Assembly (NCBI GenBank): GCA_902728285.1
Contig: CACVBU010000534.1
Span: forward strand, 2,302,583-2,366,582
Source of the DNA: Clytia hemisphaerica
Taxonomy: Eukaryota; Cnidaria; Hydrozoa; Leptothecata; Clytiidae
Direction: 5' to 3'
DNA: 64,000 bases
The notes under the pieces are model-generated. The model was not told where the DNA came from, made no database searches, and was given only the letters and a program-made list of their open reading frames with translations. Below, one piece after another: positions 11,184 to 23,173 of this stretch. Position numbers and translations under genes: made by a program. Each line of letters starts with the position of its first letter. Position 1 is the stretch's first letter.

Positions 11184-14100
11184 TTCATTGATCAAGTAAA
11201 CCAAAAATGAGGAGCTAAAACACATGTTTTGGAAATTTCTTTTTCCTCCGCTTGCAACTTGGTACTCAGTCTTTTTTTGTCTCTCCTGTAATTTCTTGGA
11301 TGATATCAGTGTATTGCAGTATCAATTATGAAAAAAGCACGCAAAGGGAGGGTCATTATTTTGGGCTTTCACTGATGTATGTTTTTTATTTGTCAACCAA
11401 TTAATTCCTCTTTTCTTCACACTAGGACGAAAAATGAGGTCGGACAAGCTTATTGTTGCGATTTTCTCCTCTCTGATTACTCACAGCTGCTCTTTTTTCG
11501 CTCGCGCGGTTATTCTTTTAAGGCACGGCTGCTTTTTAGCTCTTACGGCGGAGAGTACTTTCTCGACAAATAAGGCAAAAGCATCAGAAAACATATCAAT
11601 CTTTCCGTCGTATAAGTAAAAGAGTAGAAAGTGAAAGAGCCTTGGTTTCACGCAAATGTTAGTTTATGCTGTTTTTTACCATAAATGAGATGTAAAGCAG
11701 TAAACCAGGGGGATGTAAATAAACCATCTCTTCAAAAACAGAAATGGTAGACCGAGATACGCTTAAATCGAAGGTTTTGGTTTTGAGTACAAGAATTCGT
11801 GCTGGTGTAGAGAGTTAAATTCAGCGTTTTTTCAGTTGTTTTAATGGTATTTTGATACGATTTTTACAGCAAATTTTGTTCGGTAAGGACGACTCTTCTT
11901 TTGGTAAATTAATTTAGAAAAAAATAGGGGAAAACAAGTTAAATTACTTCTTTTTTTTAAAGTTCTTTTCTCACTTTAACAATGTTTATGGTACTGTTTT
12001 CAGAAAAGAAAAATCACTTTAAATGTTATGTTTACATTTATTTCTGCCATTTTAAAATGAATAATTATGTTGTCAGACCCTCTAATTATGCGAAGACCAT
12101 AGTTATAAATTAAAAAAAGAGGGAATTCTGATTGGTTTTAAATTCAAATTTGGTGTGACAGTTGAGAAGTTCAGTTATATAATTTGTGGGTTCCACTGGA
12201 CTCTCTATTTTTTCCACCAACAGATTATCAAAGGCAAAAAATAGTTGAGCTCCAGACCCTGGACTAGGGGTTCATGGTTGGCGGAGGAGCGGAATCGGCC
12301 CTTTTCTTTTTTTGGTGTAATTTGGCGAAAATTGGACAATTTTTAGTGCGGAAAAACGGAATTTAGCAAGTTTTGCGGAATTTCGGAATCGAGTACCCCC
12401 TGAAAGCCTCCCCCATTCTAAAGCTTCTATTAGGTTTCGGATAAAGATTTAAAGTAGTTCCTAAGAAATAATACTTCTTCATACAAAGGAATTCAAATAT
12501 TTCATACATTGATTGCAGCGTATATTTTGAACTCCAGGAAGGGGCGCTTATTCGAATATTGTTATTGATTGAATAAGATATTGAGTAGATACTTGTGTCT
12601 TAAAAAGAAAGAAAGCGCTTAAGAATAAAATGATAGAAATTGTCAATTGGATTTTTCCAATTTTTCTTTTATTCGTCCTTTTTTGAAAAACCAACCCTTT
12701 GAAACAGTTAAGTTTAAGCAGATTCCGAATTTGTTGATATACGCATTTCTGAAATAAAAAAATAAGCGCAGCGGGGCGCCCCGCGAATAAGCGCCCCCTT
12801 CAGAGCCTAAAACATTAAATAAGCGCCGTGTCAATTCAGTCTCAGTCAACAGGCAAAACACCATGACTACTTCTATTGCTAAGTCCACATCACACACTAT
12901 TACTTCCTCCAGAATCGAACAAACCTAACTGTTCACTCCGATCCACTTCCTCCACAGTGTTGCAACAAGGTTTTGTGAATATGGACGGAAACCTTAGGAT
13001 TAGATGGTCATTTGAACCAAAAACCCTCTTACTGGCAAGACGGAAATGATATATTTGTATCTCAACTGGACGGATATCCGTCTACAGACGGAAAAGTTGC
13101 AACACTGCCTCCAGCACCATTACCAGCTCAACCAAATCCAAATCTTCAATCAAATGAATCTCCTCCAGCGAACCCTACTCTTCAATTCACCTCTTTTATT
13201 ACTGTTTCTTCCTTTTCCATACATATTAATAAATTTTCAAACAAATTCCTTACCTTTTGTCAGCCAGACAATCTCGGCAAACACCACCGTCGCATAGTTT
13301 TGAATTGGAGTCGAAATGACCACCACCTATACTCGAGGAAATCAATGAGGTGAAATTTGCGAGTTTGTAGTTTTTTTCCGTGTTTAAGTCCAAACAGAGC
13401 TTTACGTCGAAAATACATTCGAATTTTCAAACGTAAACAGCGCTTTGAAAATCGAATGTTTTTGATTGTTCACACGAGCGCGCAAATGTTTTCGAATGCT
13501 TTGAAACAATTTATTTTAGTAAGTACGTTCAATCTGGACAGTCTGGAAAATGTTATTTGTCTTTATCTTTCGAAATCATTGAGATCTTTTTTTCTGAGAG
13601 GGGACTCTGATATTTTCTTTTTCTAAATGTTGTATATTCTTTTCATGAAACAGAGTGAAAATGTATTTTCTTTCAAAGAATTATGATTTATAATCAGGAA
13701 ACACTTCTTAGTAATTTTTACTGTATTTTGGATGCACAAGTTTATTGGGAGGGCATTATTTCTGCCCAGAGTTATAGCTTCAGTTTTGATTTTTATTCAC
13801 TTCTTTGTAGTTTACAATTCTATATTTTATTCTCCAAAAAGCTTTAGATTTTTTTTGGTGTTGTCAATGATGATAATGATGTAAGTGCAATTTAAGAACG
13901 AAGAAGATGGGAAGAAGAAAAAACCGAGCTTTCTTCAGTTTTGAGATGTTTTTGAATTTGAAATGCGTGCTGGAGCTCAACTGCAATAAAACAAAGGTTA
14001 GTTAACTTTTATTAATTGCGGATTCTTGATATTATTCAAGTCGCAGATGACGAGCAAGAGAATTCTCTCAATGTCAACTGAAGAAGAAGTTGTGAGACTT

Positions 14101-15739
14101 CTACCACCTCAAAATTGGTCGAAATTCATGGAGAATCTAGCCTGACTCAGCTCATTATTATTTGCTGGCAAATGCTAAACCCCCTTCATTCACCTCACTA
14201 CAGATGATGAGCATAATATCCCTGTTCTGGCAGAAAGTAGATTAAAATGCTATGTTATGATATTATGTATGGTCTATAAAGAGAATGGGAGTAAAAGATG
14301 GGTATTTATGCTAACCATCCCTGTCTCACGGAAAGTATCTTCTTTATCTCTAAGGAATGATGACACAAACCTTGATTTATATTATATTTATTTATATTCT
14401 TTCTTTTTCTTCTTCAGGATGTGGAAAAAATTGATTTCAGATGGTTTTGGAGTCATTTTTTTCTGGATGAGCAACAGAAAGTTTAAAATATACTGTGCAT
14501 TGTGTTTCAAAAAGTCACCTTGTTTTGTTGTTCTAAATCTGATATCTAGTCCTTCTAGTTCATTCCCTTGAGAACGGATCGAGTCCGAAACATGTCGGGA
14601 AAAATCAAAATATAATAGCCGCATTCTTTTTCACCGTCCAACACATAGTCCTTCTAGTTTAGATACATCCCTGTCCTATGAATGACCTATAAAATATTTC
14701 ACAAGAAGAATAAAATTCATTTCTTTCCTTTCAATTTTTGAAAGTTTCTTGATTTTAGAAGTTCATTTTGGGACATTTCGCCGTTTTTTCTTTCCCGCCT
14801 CCTTCTTAAAAAAATTCACTTTTTTCTACGCCAATCAGATTCCCGTCTTTTTCCCGATCAGCCAATCACAGTGGCTTGTAGAGGGCATTACGTAATTCTT
14901 TGTCTGGTCTGTAATTTTGATGTTTCCTCGAATCTAGTGATTTTCTTTAGCAGAGTATGAAAATGCAGCGATTGTATTTTCTATCAAAAGGCCATTTTAG
15001 ATTTTCTTGAAAGCCAGATAAATTGCAGACCAAACCGTGGGTCGGGGTTATTTTTTCATTGTCCTTATCTCGATAACAGGAGATCAAAGTCTGGACTTCC
15101 TTGGACAAAATAACTTCCTGAAGAAAATATTTAAGCCTTAAAATTAGCCCCGACCCTAGATCAAGTGCCCCTATGTGCAGGCCACCCTAAACAGTTGTTT
15201 TTAACCCTTAACTCTCGGCCGAGTCGTTGCTTTCTTTGATAAACAGCAATTTTGGGACCTTACTTCAGTGGTCGTTTACTCGCAGTTTTTGACAGTTTTA
15301 ACAAAAGATTTTGCCCTAAACTTCAGTTAAAAGGTTATATTTTCACATTAAATCAATTACACAATATTCCGAACTTAAATTTGAGCTCAATACTCTTCAT
15401 TATAAAAATCGCAAATTTTGATAAATTTTGCAGACCAGAAAATTCACCTCATTGACACACTCAAGTAGTTGAAAGTTTGAACGATTCAGTGATAGTAAAG
15501 GCAGTTTCATTAAAAAAAGATTTGAATCAGGATTTAAACCCCAGCCAACAGACATCCTATATCAGTCAAAGTGCATAGTCAGATGGTGTTGGTGGTCAAC
15601 TACTATTGCGATAGTACAAGAAAAGTGTATGACAACAAAAACAACATAGAGGCAAGGAAATCAGTATTGACTTTACCAAAGATAGAGAAAAATGTTTTAA
15701 GAAGAAAAATCCCTTCATCATCCCACAAGTGACGAATCT
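11184..15739. other. Gene-poor region, 4.5 kb
   Basis: No supported gene. The first few hundred bases lie upstream of the zinc-finger gene and could hold its promoter, but no TATA or initiator is convincing. Near 12,290-12,400 there are GCGGAAT words in an AT background. A GC palindrome (GGGGCGCCCC) sits near 12,775. At about 15,047-15,170 a small inverted repeat (GGGTCGGGGTTATTTT against AAAATTAGCCCCGACCC) marks a possible 125-bp MITE. Open frames at 13,012-13,353 and 14,257-14,571 lack coding features. Confidence 0.4.
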
Positions 15740-15988
15740 ATGAATGCGTTAGAGGAGGAATTTTTAGCAACGATAGAAAAAGAAGAAGAAAAACTGAAAA
15801 AGGAAAAACATTTAGCATGGGAAATTCCACTTTACATCTGGGATTACTTCCCTGACGATGCCAAACCTATAAAAAACTGTCTTGATTTAAGCAGCTATAA
15901 AACTATGGACGGAATTATAAAGCAAAGAATGAGGTCAAAAGTATACAGTGCCAGACAAAGAGAAAATGTTCGGTATATTTGCCAATAA
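15740..15988 (+). CDS. Hypothetical 82-residue protein or exon
   Basis: Starts MNALEEEFLATIEKEEEKLK, a charged, probably helical N-terminus, then a more ordered part with WEIPLYIWDYFPDD and ending in a basic segment (KQRMRSKVYSARQR). The composition is more protein-like than its surroundings and it starts at ATG, but no family is recognised and no splice partners are seen. It may be a relic exon of a transposon gene. Confidence 0.3.
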   Translation: MNALEEEFLATIEKEEEKLKKEKHLAWEIPLYIWDYFPDDAKPIKNCLDLSSYKTMDGIIKQRMRSKVYSARQRENVRYICQ

Positions 15989-16185
15989 TCCAGAAAGCAT
16001 TATAATTAAACTAGGTCTTGCATGTACAGGCCTTTAAAGATCTTAAAAAACTTTTAAAAAGTAACTAATCTTAGAACAAGTAACAAGCTCAAACAAAAAG
16101 TATCCTATTGCCCACTACTCTAAAGTTACATTACCCACCAACTGAAAGGATGGATGAAAAAATAAACCTTTCACTTTCAAACATG

Positions 16186-16449
16186 CGAAATTACTATGTT
16201 TCCAATTTTTTTCGGACACTTTGGTGTGATTTTCGGACAAATATGACGGTCTCATAATCACCTATACTTGCAATATATCTCTAATCTTAATTTTTTGAGA
16301 GCTTTCCAAAAATATACAACAGGTCTCCGTTTTCTCGAGCTAAAATTTTCATTAATTTTTAACCCTATTATTTTTGCCTGAGACCGTCATATTTGTCCGA
16401 AAATCACACCAAAGTGTCCGAAAAAAAAATTGGAAACATAGTAATTTCG
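16186..16449. repeat. 264-bp MITE with ~70-bp terminal inverted repeats
   Basis: The left arm is 16,186-16,254, starting CGAAATTACTATGTTTCC, and the right arm is 16,379-16,449. They are nearly perfect reverse complements, differing only in the length of an internal A/T run. The unique middle is about 125 bp. No target duplication is certain. Confidence 0.85.
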
Positions 16450-17523
16450 ATTCCCCTACCCCTTAGCTTTCCAAAAATGTATAATAAGTGCTTCTAACAA
16501 AACAGTCGAGCGATTTTACAAAATGCCCTCTACTATATTTGACTATTTGCTTCTACACTACTGTGTCTCACGGGCCCTGCAGGTTATGAAATGATTAAGG
16601 CTAATTTTGGTTGTGGTTTACCACACATATCGACTGCTCGGTGATCAGTACTAAAACAAAGAAAAACTGTCAAAGGTGAATTATATTCTAATGCGCTAAA
16701 AATCATCTGCAAAAATGGCAAGCACCATCAATAGGGTCGAGTATGACCCTTCAATAAATTGCTTTGTCGTTTTTTTGCTTATCATTGAAATTAAGTAATG
16801 GTGCCGATGGAGCTGGTCCTTTTCTTAAAGCAATTACCATGAATACACAACTTTTCAGTCGGGCTTACGGTAACCACGTTACCAAACTACTGGAGCTTTT
16901 TTTTATGCAAATTGCTTGAAGATTCGCTAGTTTATCATGGACTTTTTCAAAGAGTACCACATATCAATGGCTAAAGAGAAACACCAAGGAAGTGTTTTTT
17001 CGATGAAGCACTATCACCTATAGCCTAGAAATCTAAGCTAGTTTGATTTGTTTCATAACAAAACGGTAAAATCACACCACACAACTTTTTATAATTTTTT
17101 TTAATTTTTCTTATTTCTATCTTCTGATTGGCTCTTATTCTAAGAGAATATAAACAAACTCTCCGTTTTACAGCTTATGCGCTCCTTTTGTACTATAGAA
17201 ATAGACATTTATTGTAGAGTGTTGCGACGGAGAGTGAAGAAAAAATGTGTCCATTTTCTTCAAAAGGTTATGTGTGTGTTTTATAAAACAGTCAACAAGA
17301 GAAAAAAATTGTTTCTTTGAGTGAAAATTTTGTGATTTGACATGAAAGTAATATATCATAATATTTTTACAGAGTTTTTCATAAAAATTAACCTTCCACT
17401 ATATAAAGAAAATTACTTTGGAAGTAACTACACTAGATTAAAATACTGTATGTACAGTATAATAAAATAATTTTAATCCCAAAAAAATTACGAAGTCTTG
17501 GATTCCTTCGTAAAACTGTCACC
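16450..17523. other. No gene seen
   Basis: AT-rich sequence with short frames only. Nothing repeated or structured stands out except a few T-runs before the next foldback element. Confidence 0.4.
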
Positions 17524-18015
17524 AAAGTCTGTCTCAAAATAATTTGCAGTTGGAGATAAAAATGGCTGTAACTTTTGATAGAATTTGAATCGAGCTCTTT
17601 AAAAATATATTTGTGAGTGGAATATTATCAAGTAAAAATTTGAGAAAATGAAAAATGAAGAAGAAAAAAATCAATTTCTTGTAGAAATGTGGTATAATTA
17701 CCATTTTCACAGGAGTGATTTTTCAATCTTAGATCATCATCACTGTCAAAAAATCTATCAAAAATATTCATTCAATCAAAAGATATCAAACAAAGTTTAT
17801 TGCTGGTTGACTCTATAAAGTTGTAAAAAACGACAAAAAAACAGCCTTTTGTCGATCAACCAGCAATAAACTTTGTTTGATATCTTTTGATTGAATGAAT
17901 ATGTAAAAAAAAAAAATTTTTAACGAGCACAAAATCGCAACTTGATTCGAATTATTTCTATCAAAAGTTACAGCCATTTTTGTCTCCAGCTGCAAATTAT
18001 TTTGAGAAAGACTTT
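17524..18015. repeat. Nested foldback element, two concentric inverted repeats
   Basis: The outer arms run from AAAGTCTGTCTCAAAATAAT at 17,524 and from its mismatched complement ending at 18,015, each about 70 bp with several mismatches. Inside is a second, longer and better matched palindrome. One arm begins TATTCATTCAATCAAAAGAT near 17,767 and the other ends near 17,902, about 46 bp each around a 45-bp loop. The inner arms match better than the outer ones, which suggests a younger element inside an older one, or one element with a structured centre. Confidence 0.8.
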
Positions 18016-19024
18016 TTTTTAAATAAGCAACGTTCTGACCAATCAGAAGCCTAACCTGCGTTCAGATTTTGAACGTGTGCTTTCCCTAAGCCAGAATTCC
18101 AAGGCAAACTTAAAACCCGTAAATATAAAAAATCTTTAAAGCGCCGAAAACGCTATATTGCCATTAGCCGTGTCCTAGCCTTGTGAATACGGGCTTAGTT
18201 AACTAGGCTATATCACCTATAGAGCGTACAGGGTAATTTCCAAGCACATTTTTACCACCACTATTTGGTGGCAAAAACTCAATTTCGAAAAGAATGTGAA
18301 AGGTAAATAATGCAAGATAGAGAAATGACGGTACAAAAAGTTGAAGAAAAATCAACTCAATCTGTTGTAATGAGTCTAACTAGTAGTTAAATGATTTTAG
18401 CCAAACGAGAGGGGTCGAGAATCAAAATTTTCTCCGTCGGCGCAAAACATGGGAGTACCTTTAAAAAGTAACTGATTCTTTGCCATTTCATTCTTTAAAC
18501 CTAGGTTCTATACTCCAAAAATTTGGACAAGCTTTCTCACTTGAGCAGATGATGACCTTTGTTTAAACCACGCTGACCTTTATACATTATACTGTTCCAG
18601 AGTTGATAAAATTTGATCTCATTGCCCTTTTTCCCAGACCTGGCTATATTTCTATCAATCACAGTATACAATGGATTCATCTGATCAAGTGATACTACGG
18701 TCCAATATATTTATTAATCATATGAATATTTTGCATCCCAGTGAATTTCATATTTCAAAATTCCCACCCTACTGGGTGCTCAACAGAGAGGCACAGAGAC
18801 AGGGATGTAATAGGAGCATTTTTTAATTTATAGACACGCCTTTTAATAAAACAGGATCAAACGAGATCCACATTGGAACTAGGCATTTATCTCCTAGATG
18901 AGCTTTACATATTTCTGTATATATTTAAGCTGTAAATTGGTGCAAATAGGATCATTTTCTAAGTTTACTGAAAACTACCGTGATTCTTATCGTTTTTGAT
19001 TTTATGATTTATCAGGATTTATTA
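18016..19024. other. No gene seen
   Basis: AT-rich spacer without long frames. No clear repeat apart from common A and T runs. Confidence 0.4.
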
Positions 19025-19106
19025 TAGCCTGGATATTCAACCACAAAATTTTAGAAAAAATAAGTTTGACCTCAGCCAGACAAAGTTCTAAAATCATAGA
19101 GCTTGG
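19025..19106 (+). repeat. ~85-bp hairpin repeat, copy 1
   Basis: Starts TAGCCTGGATATTCAA and ends with a segment like TTCTAAAATCATAGAGCTTGG that folds back on the first half (AAAATTTTAGAA). Two more copies lie at 38,658-38,740 (inverted) and 53,610-53,690. Confidence 0.65.
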
Positions 19107-19783
19107 TTTACCGAGAAATCACGTGAATCCCTGTTGACAGATTTTCCTGCATGAATCCAATGGCTGCAAATAAATATATGCACATAATGTCATGCATAAT
19201 TTCAAGATGGTGCCCCAGCAGTGATAAATCAATTTAGAATGGCAGCCTTGACCATAAAATATAGACAGTGTGGTGGAAAGTCTGTTAGACAGAAAAAGTG
19301 CAAAGTGAATTTTGGAGAAAAAAAATATCAAAACAAAACTTCCAACCCAAAACAGCACGACTAGATTGGTAAACAGAAAAGAAGAATTGAAGCAAAATAA
19401 AGATATACATTTAGTTCTTTATCCGATGCAACCAAGTCATTAAGAAGATTAAAACAACAAGAATATCTAAGTAAGCATGAAAAGAAAACAACAGAACAAC
19501 CAGAACATCTAAAAATTCCCATGTTTTGATCTTCCCACTTCTTCTCTACCATTATTGTTATTTTTATTTGGATGAGTGGTCAAACACCCAAGTGAGATAA
19601 TTAGGCATTCTATTGTTATTTGCTTAGAAGAAGAAAAATCAGGGAGATTTGCAAAGCAGCATATGCGCCTTGCTGATCGCCCGTGCGATCCATCCAAATA
19701 CTTAGTCGGACACTTCAAGTCAGCTCGCATAATTTCTTATACCCGCTCTACCATTCAGATCTCTGATTCGCTTGGACCCAACC
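19107..19783. other. Spacer, no gene
   Basis: Several 60-80 residue frames on both strands overlap one another and none has recognisable domains. The 10 bases 19,774-19,783 (GGACCCAACC) are the left target-site copy of the next element. Confidence 0.4.
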
Positions 19784-20089
19784 CCGGGGGGGGGGTACTA
19801 TTGTTAGATAGGGCAAGATGGGTTACGGGGATGCTCCGCTGGACAGGGTACCTTTTTTAAACTCCACGAGTCCCAGGTAGGGTCGCAAAAACACCAAAAT
19901 AGAAAAATCAGTCCCTCGTAGGGTGCCTATTTCTGGAAAATTTGGGAAAAAGTAGAAAATTTGATAAAATTTTGGAATTTCAGTCCCATTCAGGGTCACT
20001 TTTTCCGCAAATTTCGAGTCCCACGTAGGGTCCAATTTTCGAACCTCAGCGGAGCACCCCCGTCGGTCGACAAGGGTAGTACCCCCCGG
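19784..20089. repeat. 306-bp foldback MITE with 10-bp target duplication
   Basis: The ends are complementary: CCGGGGGGGGGTACTA on the left and TAGTACCCCCCGG on the right. A further inverted segment (ACGGGGATGCTCCGCTG against CAGCGGAGCACCCCCGT) lies just inside. The internal part repeats AGTCCCACGTAGGGTC-like words four times, separated by A/T-rich spacers. The flanks GGACCCAACC at 19,774-19,783 and 20,090-20,099 are identical; 8 bp is possible if two G belong to the element. G-rich foldbacks of this look are common in cnidarian genomes, as I recall them. Confidence 0.85.
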
Positions 20090-20099
20090 GGACCCAACC

Positions 20100-20703
20100 A
20101 ATCAGAATATCCGCGTAATCATCCTCAGATCAGAATGCAGACGATCTAGGTAAACCAGACCGTAAACATAAGAAATATCAAAATCATTGCTACTAATTTA
20201 GCAAATTGTTTGATACACCAAAAAAGGTTTGTGGTGATAGAAAGTATAGTTTGGTCCTTATTTTAAATTAGCTTTGTTCAACGATATGGAAATGAGATTA
20301 GTTTATTCAGTTCAAATAAAAGTATTGCTTTTCCTTTTTTTTCCTTATCAAAAGATAGGGATTAACACCAACATTCACATTAAACTCCTCTAAAACATTT
20401 CAAATGAAGATTGTTTTTTATAATAAGGTAGAATATTTTGGCTACTCAGATGCAAGAAATCAACTATTTAGGACGTTTAGAGGGCAAAAGTTTTCTTCGT
20501 CTTGCTACTACTATCATTATAGAAGTATATTTCGCAGATCTATTGACCTCTATGAAACAATCTCATTTAAATTTAAAGTTTATACCACTGCACTGAAACT
20601 CAATTTTAAAACTAAAAAGTGGTCAAATTACCGTGAGCGTATCCGTTTGATTTTGCAAACCATTTTCTTTCTACATATTTGGAGACTATGGCTGATAGCG
20701 ATA
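20100..20703. other. Spacer, no gene
   Basis: AT-rich. A 125-residue frame at 20,404-20,781 runs straight into the SINE and has a biased aromatic composition, so I do not accept it as a gene. Confidence 0.4.
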
Positions 20704-20924
20704 GCGAACGTAGTGCAGTGGTATAGCATCCGACTACGGTTCGCAAGGTTGTGGGTTCAATCCCAAGCGGGGTCATACTAAAGATTCCCAAAATGGTACT
20801 TGATGCCTCTCTGCTTGATGCTCAACAATTAAGAGAATGATCGAGGGTTAATGGAGCAATCCAGGGAGAATGAGTGGCGGGTAGATAGCTTGAAAGAGGA
20901 GCCTTCGCAGACTTACTTACTTAT
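20704..20924 (+). mobile_element. tRNA-derived SINE
   Basis: The head has a pol III A box (TAGTGCAGTGG, 20,711-20,721) and B box (GGTTCAATCC, 20,754-20,763) at tRNA spacing. An anticodon-like loop CTACGGT would read ACG (Arg). The acceptor ends do not pair, so it is not a functional tRNA. A body of about 140 bp follows, with TGCCTCTCTGCTTGATGCTC and AATTAAGAGAATGATCGAGG. The 3' end is ACTTACTTACTTATG. The body recalls the deeply conserved eumetazoan SINE domain described as Nin-DC, an identification made from memory and not certain. Confidence 0.7.
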
Positions 20925-21332
20925 GACTGGAGGCAAACCTCTACATCAAACAGGATCACTTACTTCATCACTCAAAATGCATACGGCCATTTTCTCATCA
21001 AACTTGTCCACGATGTCATCCTTGTTTGGACATATGAATCACAATATTGTGAGCAAACCTTTCGATTGCCATATTCAATGATTTCCACGTTCTCAACTGT
21101 TGTAAACCTTTCCCTGAAAAGTGAGTGTTTAGTTTTAGCCTATAACTTATCATTTTAATGAGTTATCTGAAAAAAGCTAAAAATGATATCTACATGAATT
21201 TCAGAGTACACCCAACACACAATTTAGAATTTCTGTTCTGTTGCTACAGCAAAGTCAAATTTGGATCTAACTCTAAAAATTATCTCTTAGGAAACCTTGA
21301 ATGAATGCTTCAGCTACATTTCCTATCCAAGG
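20925..21332. other. Spacer, no gene
   Basis: No frame, repeat or signal that I can support. Confidence 0.4.
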
Positions 21333-22036
21333 CTTAACCCTATTAGCCGCAGCCTTTTTTGAGTTTTGTAGCCCGAGGGGGGGGGGGTAGAATCTACCAC
21401 CTCTATTATTTTTTATCTAGAAGAGCAATGACTATGAAAATTGGTACAGATGTTCTCAATCATGACACAAATTTTCAGGAAGAAAAACAAAATTTCTACC
21501 TGTCGGAAAAAAGCAAAAATTTAATTTCAACAAGTACTCTTAAGGCGAGACCAATTTAATTTGTTGTTCTACGGGCAGATCGTTAACAAAATATGGGTCG
21601 GTCGGTAAAACAAGAATAAATTTTTCATTTATCAAGGTTGGTAAAGTACCGAAAATGTTTTCCAAAAAATATTCGGATTCAAAAATTCGCTTTTTTATCT
21701 TCGATGAAGATCATAATAAAATCTTAGTGTAGAGAATGCATGATTTTCTAAATTTTTAAATTTCTTGAATTAATTTTCAGCTTTATTCAAATTTAATTCT
21801 TACAAATATAACTAGTGTGTAAAATATATTGTAATGGAAATTCAATATTATTATTTTTTTAATTTTAGCAAAAATACGGTTGGTCAGGCACGTAGAACAA
21901 CAAATTAAATTGGTCTTGCCTAATAAGATTTTATTAAAAGTCAGAAGTTTCAAGTTGTTTCAATAATTTTTCTCTGAGATATACACAAAAGAACACCAGC
22001 GTGGTAGATTCTACCCCCCTGGGGCTAACAGGGTTA
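21333..22036. repeat. ~700-bp foldback element with G-rich ends
   Basis: The ends pair: CTTAACCCTATTAGCC with its near complement ending at 22,036, and GGGGGGTAGAATCTACCAC with the segment at about 22,000-22,018. A second inverted pair lies inside: GGCGAGACCAATTTAATTTG near 21,544 and CAAATTAAATTGGTCTTGCC near 21,900. The G11 tract at 21,376 is longer than its partner (C6). No clear target duplication. Confidence 0.75.
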
Positions 22037-22589
22037 GGTAATCATTTTTCCTAAAGTTAAACATAGATAGACTCTTGCATACAAATGATCCGGCCAACAG
22101 AATGTACTGCCACTACGAGTGCACACAATACACGGGTTTCGAATTAAATTTTTTGCTTAGCTTTAGCTTTGATCCCATGTAAATTTGCACGAAAAATATC
22201 AAGTAAACAGAACGAAAATTGGCCGTGTATCAAGCAATTTTAGCTCATTTTTCCATTTTGACAGACTTTATGGGTCATTATGAAAACAAAAAACATTAAA
22301 ATAAAAAGTCAATCGTTTAATCATATTTCTTTTATTGAATCTAAAATAGAAAAACATCTTTTGAATGAACACCTGGCTTTCAAAAGAGAAGAAAGGAAAT
22401 CTATCAACCTTTTATAAGGCATTTCCCCTTATCGCTCCTTTTATTTACTTGATTTTTTCTCTCGCGCCAGATTTAATTCGAAACCCGTGTATTACCGCTT
22501 TACCAGCACTTAAAACAAAAATATCTTTGTCAGAATTGCGTGCCGATAACACGATCTCTAATGAGTAAAATAGGTGAGAACTCGTATCA
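22037..22589. other. Spacer before a LINE remnant
   Basis: AT-rich. A short frame at 22,365-22,568 (+) precedes the ORF1-like sequence but shows no motif. Confidence 0.35.
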
Positions 22590-23173
22590 TATGATGCAGA
22601 GGGAGATTGAGAAGAAGAACGATATCGAAAGCATCTTAACCAATAAAATGGCTGACTTTGAGATAAAACCAAGCAGATTATAAAAGAAGAAATAAAGCAA
22701 GCAATGAAATACACAGAAAAAACATCAGAAAAACATACGCTGAAATAACTAAGAAACACGAGAATAATTTCAAATCAGCAGTGACAGAACACCAACAAGA
22801 AAATAAGAATGAAGAAAGAGACGTCGAATCAAGAAAACGAAACATTATTATACATGGAATGGTGGAATTAGAGGGAGATACGAAAGAGGTGCAACAGGAA
22901 CAAGACAAAATAGATATGGAAGGTATACTAGGTAACATTGTCGTCCAAGATATCAAACCGTCCCACCATCGCATTGGACAAAACAGAAAAGGGCTACAAT
23001 GGCTTCCAATCAAGTTGATCTTAAAAAGTATGGAGGAAAAAGAACGGATAATGCAAAATCTGCATAAGCTGAAACGATTCAACGAAAGAAAAATTATTAA
23101 ACATATGTGCCAAAAGGCGAAATTAATGAATTTAGAAAATCAATTTCGTTTGGCATGTAAGAGAATGCCCTAG
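22590..23173 (+). pseudogene. LINE ORF1-like protein remnant
   Basis: The best part, 22,781-23,173, reads RKRNIIIHGMVELEG, then HHRIGQNRKGLQWLPIKL and EKERIMQNLHKLKRF. This is the order of the RNA-binding domain of non-LTR retrotransposon ORF1 proteins (CR1/L1-like, transposase_22-type). An upstream frame from about 22,590 supplies a charged coiled coil, but a 1-base shift separates it near 22,738. The protein stops at 23,173 where the family would continue for some residues, and no reverse transcriptase follows. It is a 5'-region relic; the start is uncertain because the open part begins at GTG. Confidence 0.6.

Noticed and set aside
20704-20774. A tRNA-Arg(ACG) gene
   Set aside because: A and B boxes are present but the acceptor stem does not pair and the T-stem is imperfect; with the 140-bp body and ACTT tail it is a SINE.
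20404-20781. 125-residue open frame
   Set aside because: Biased aromatic and basic composition, no domain, and it runs into the SINE.
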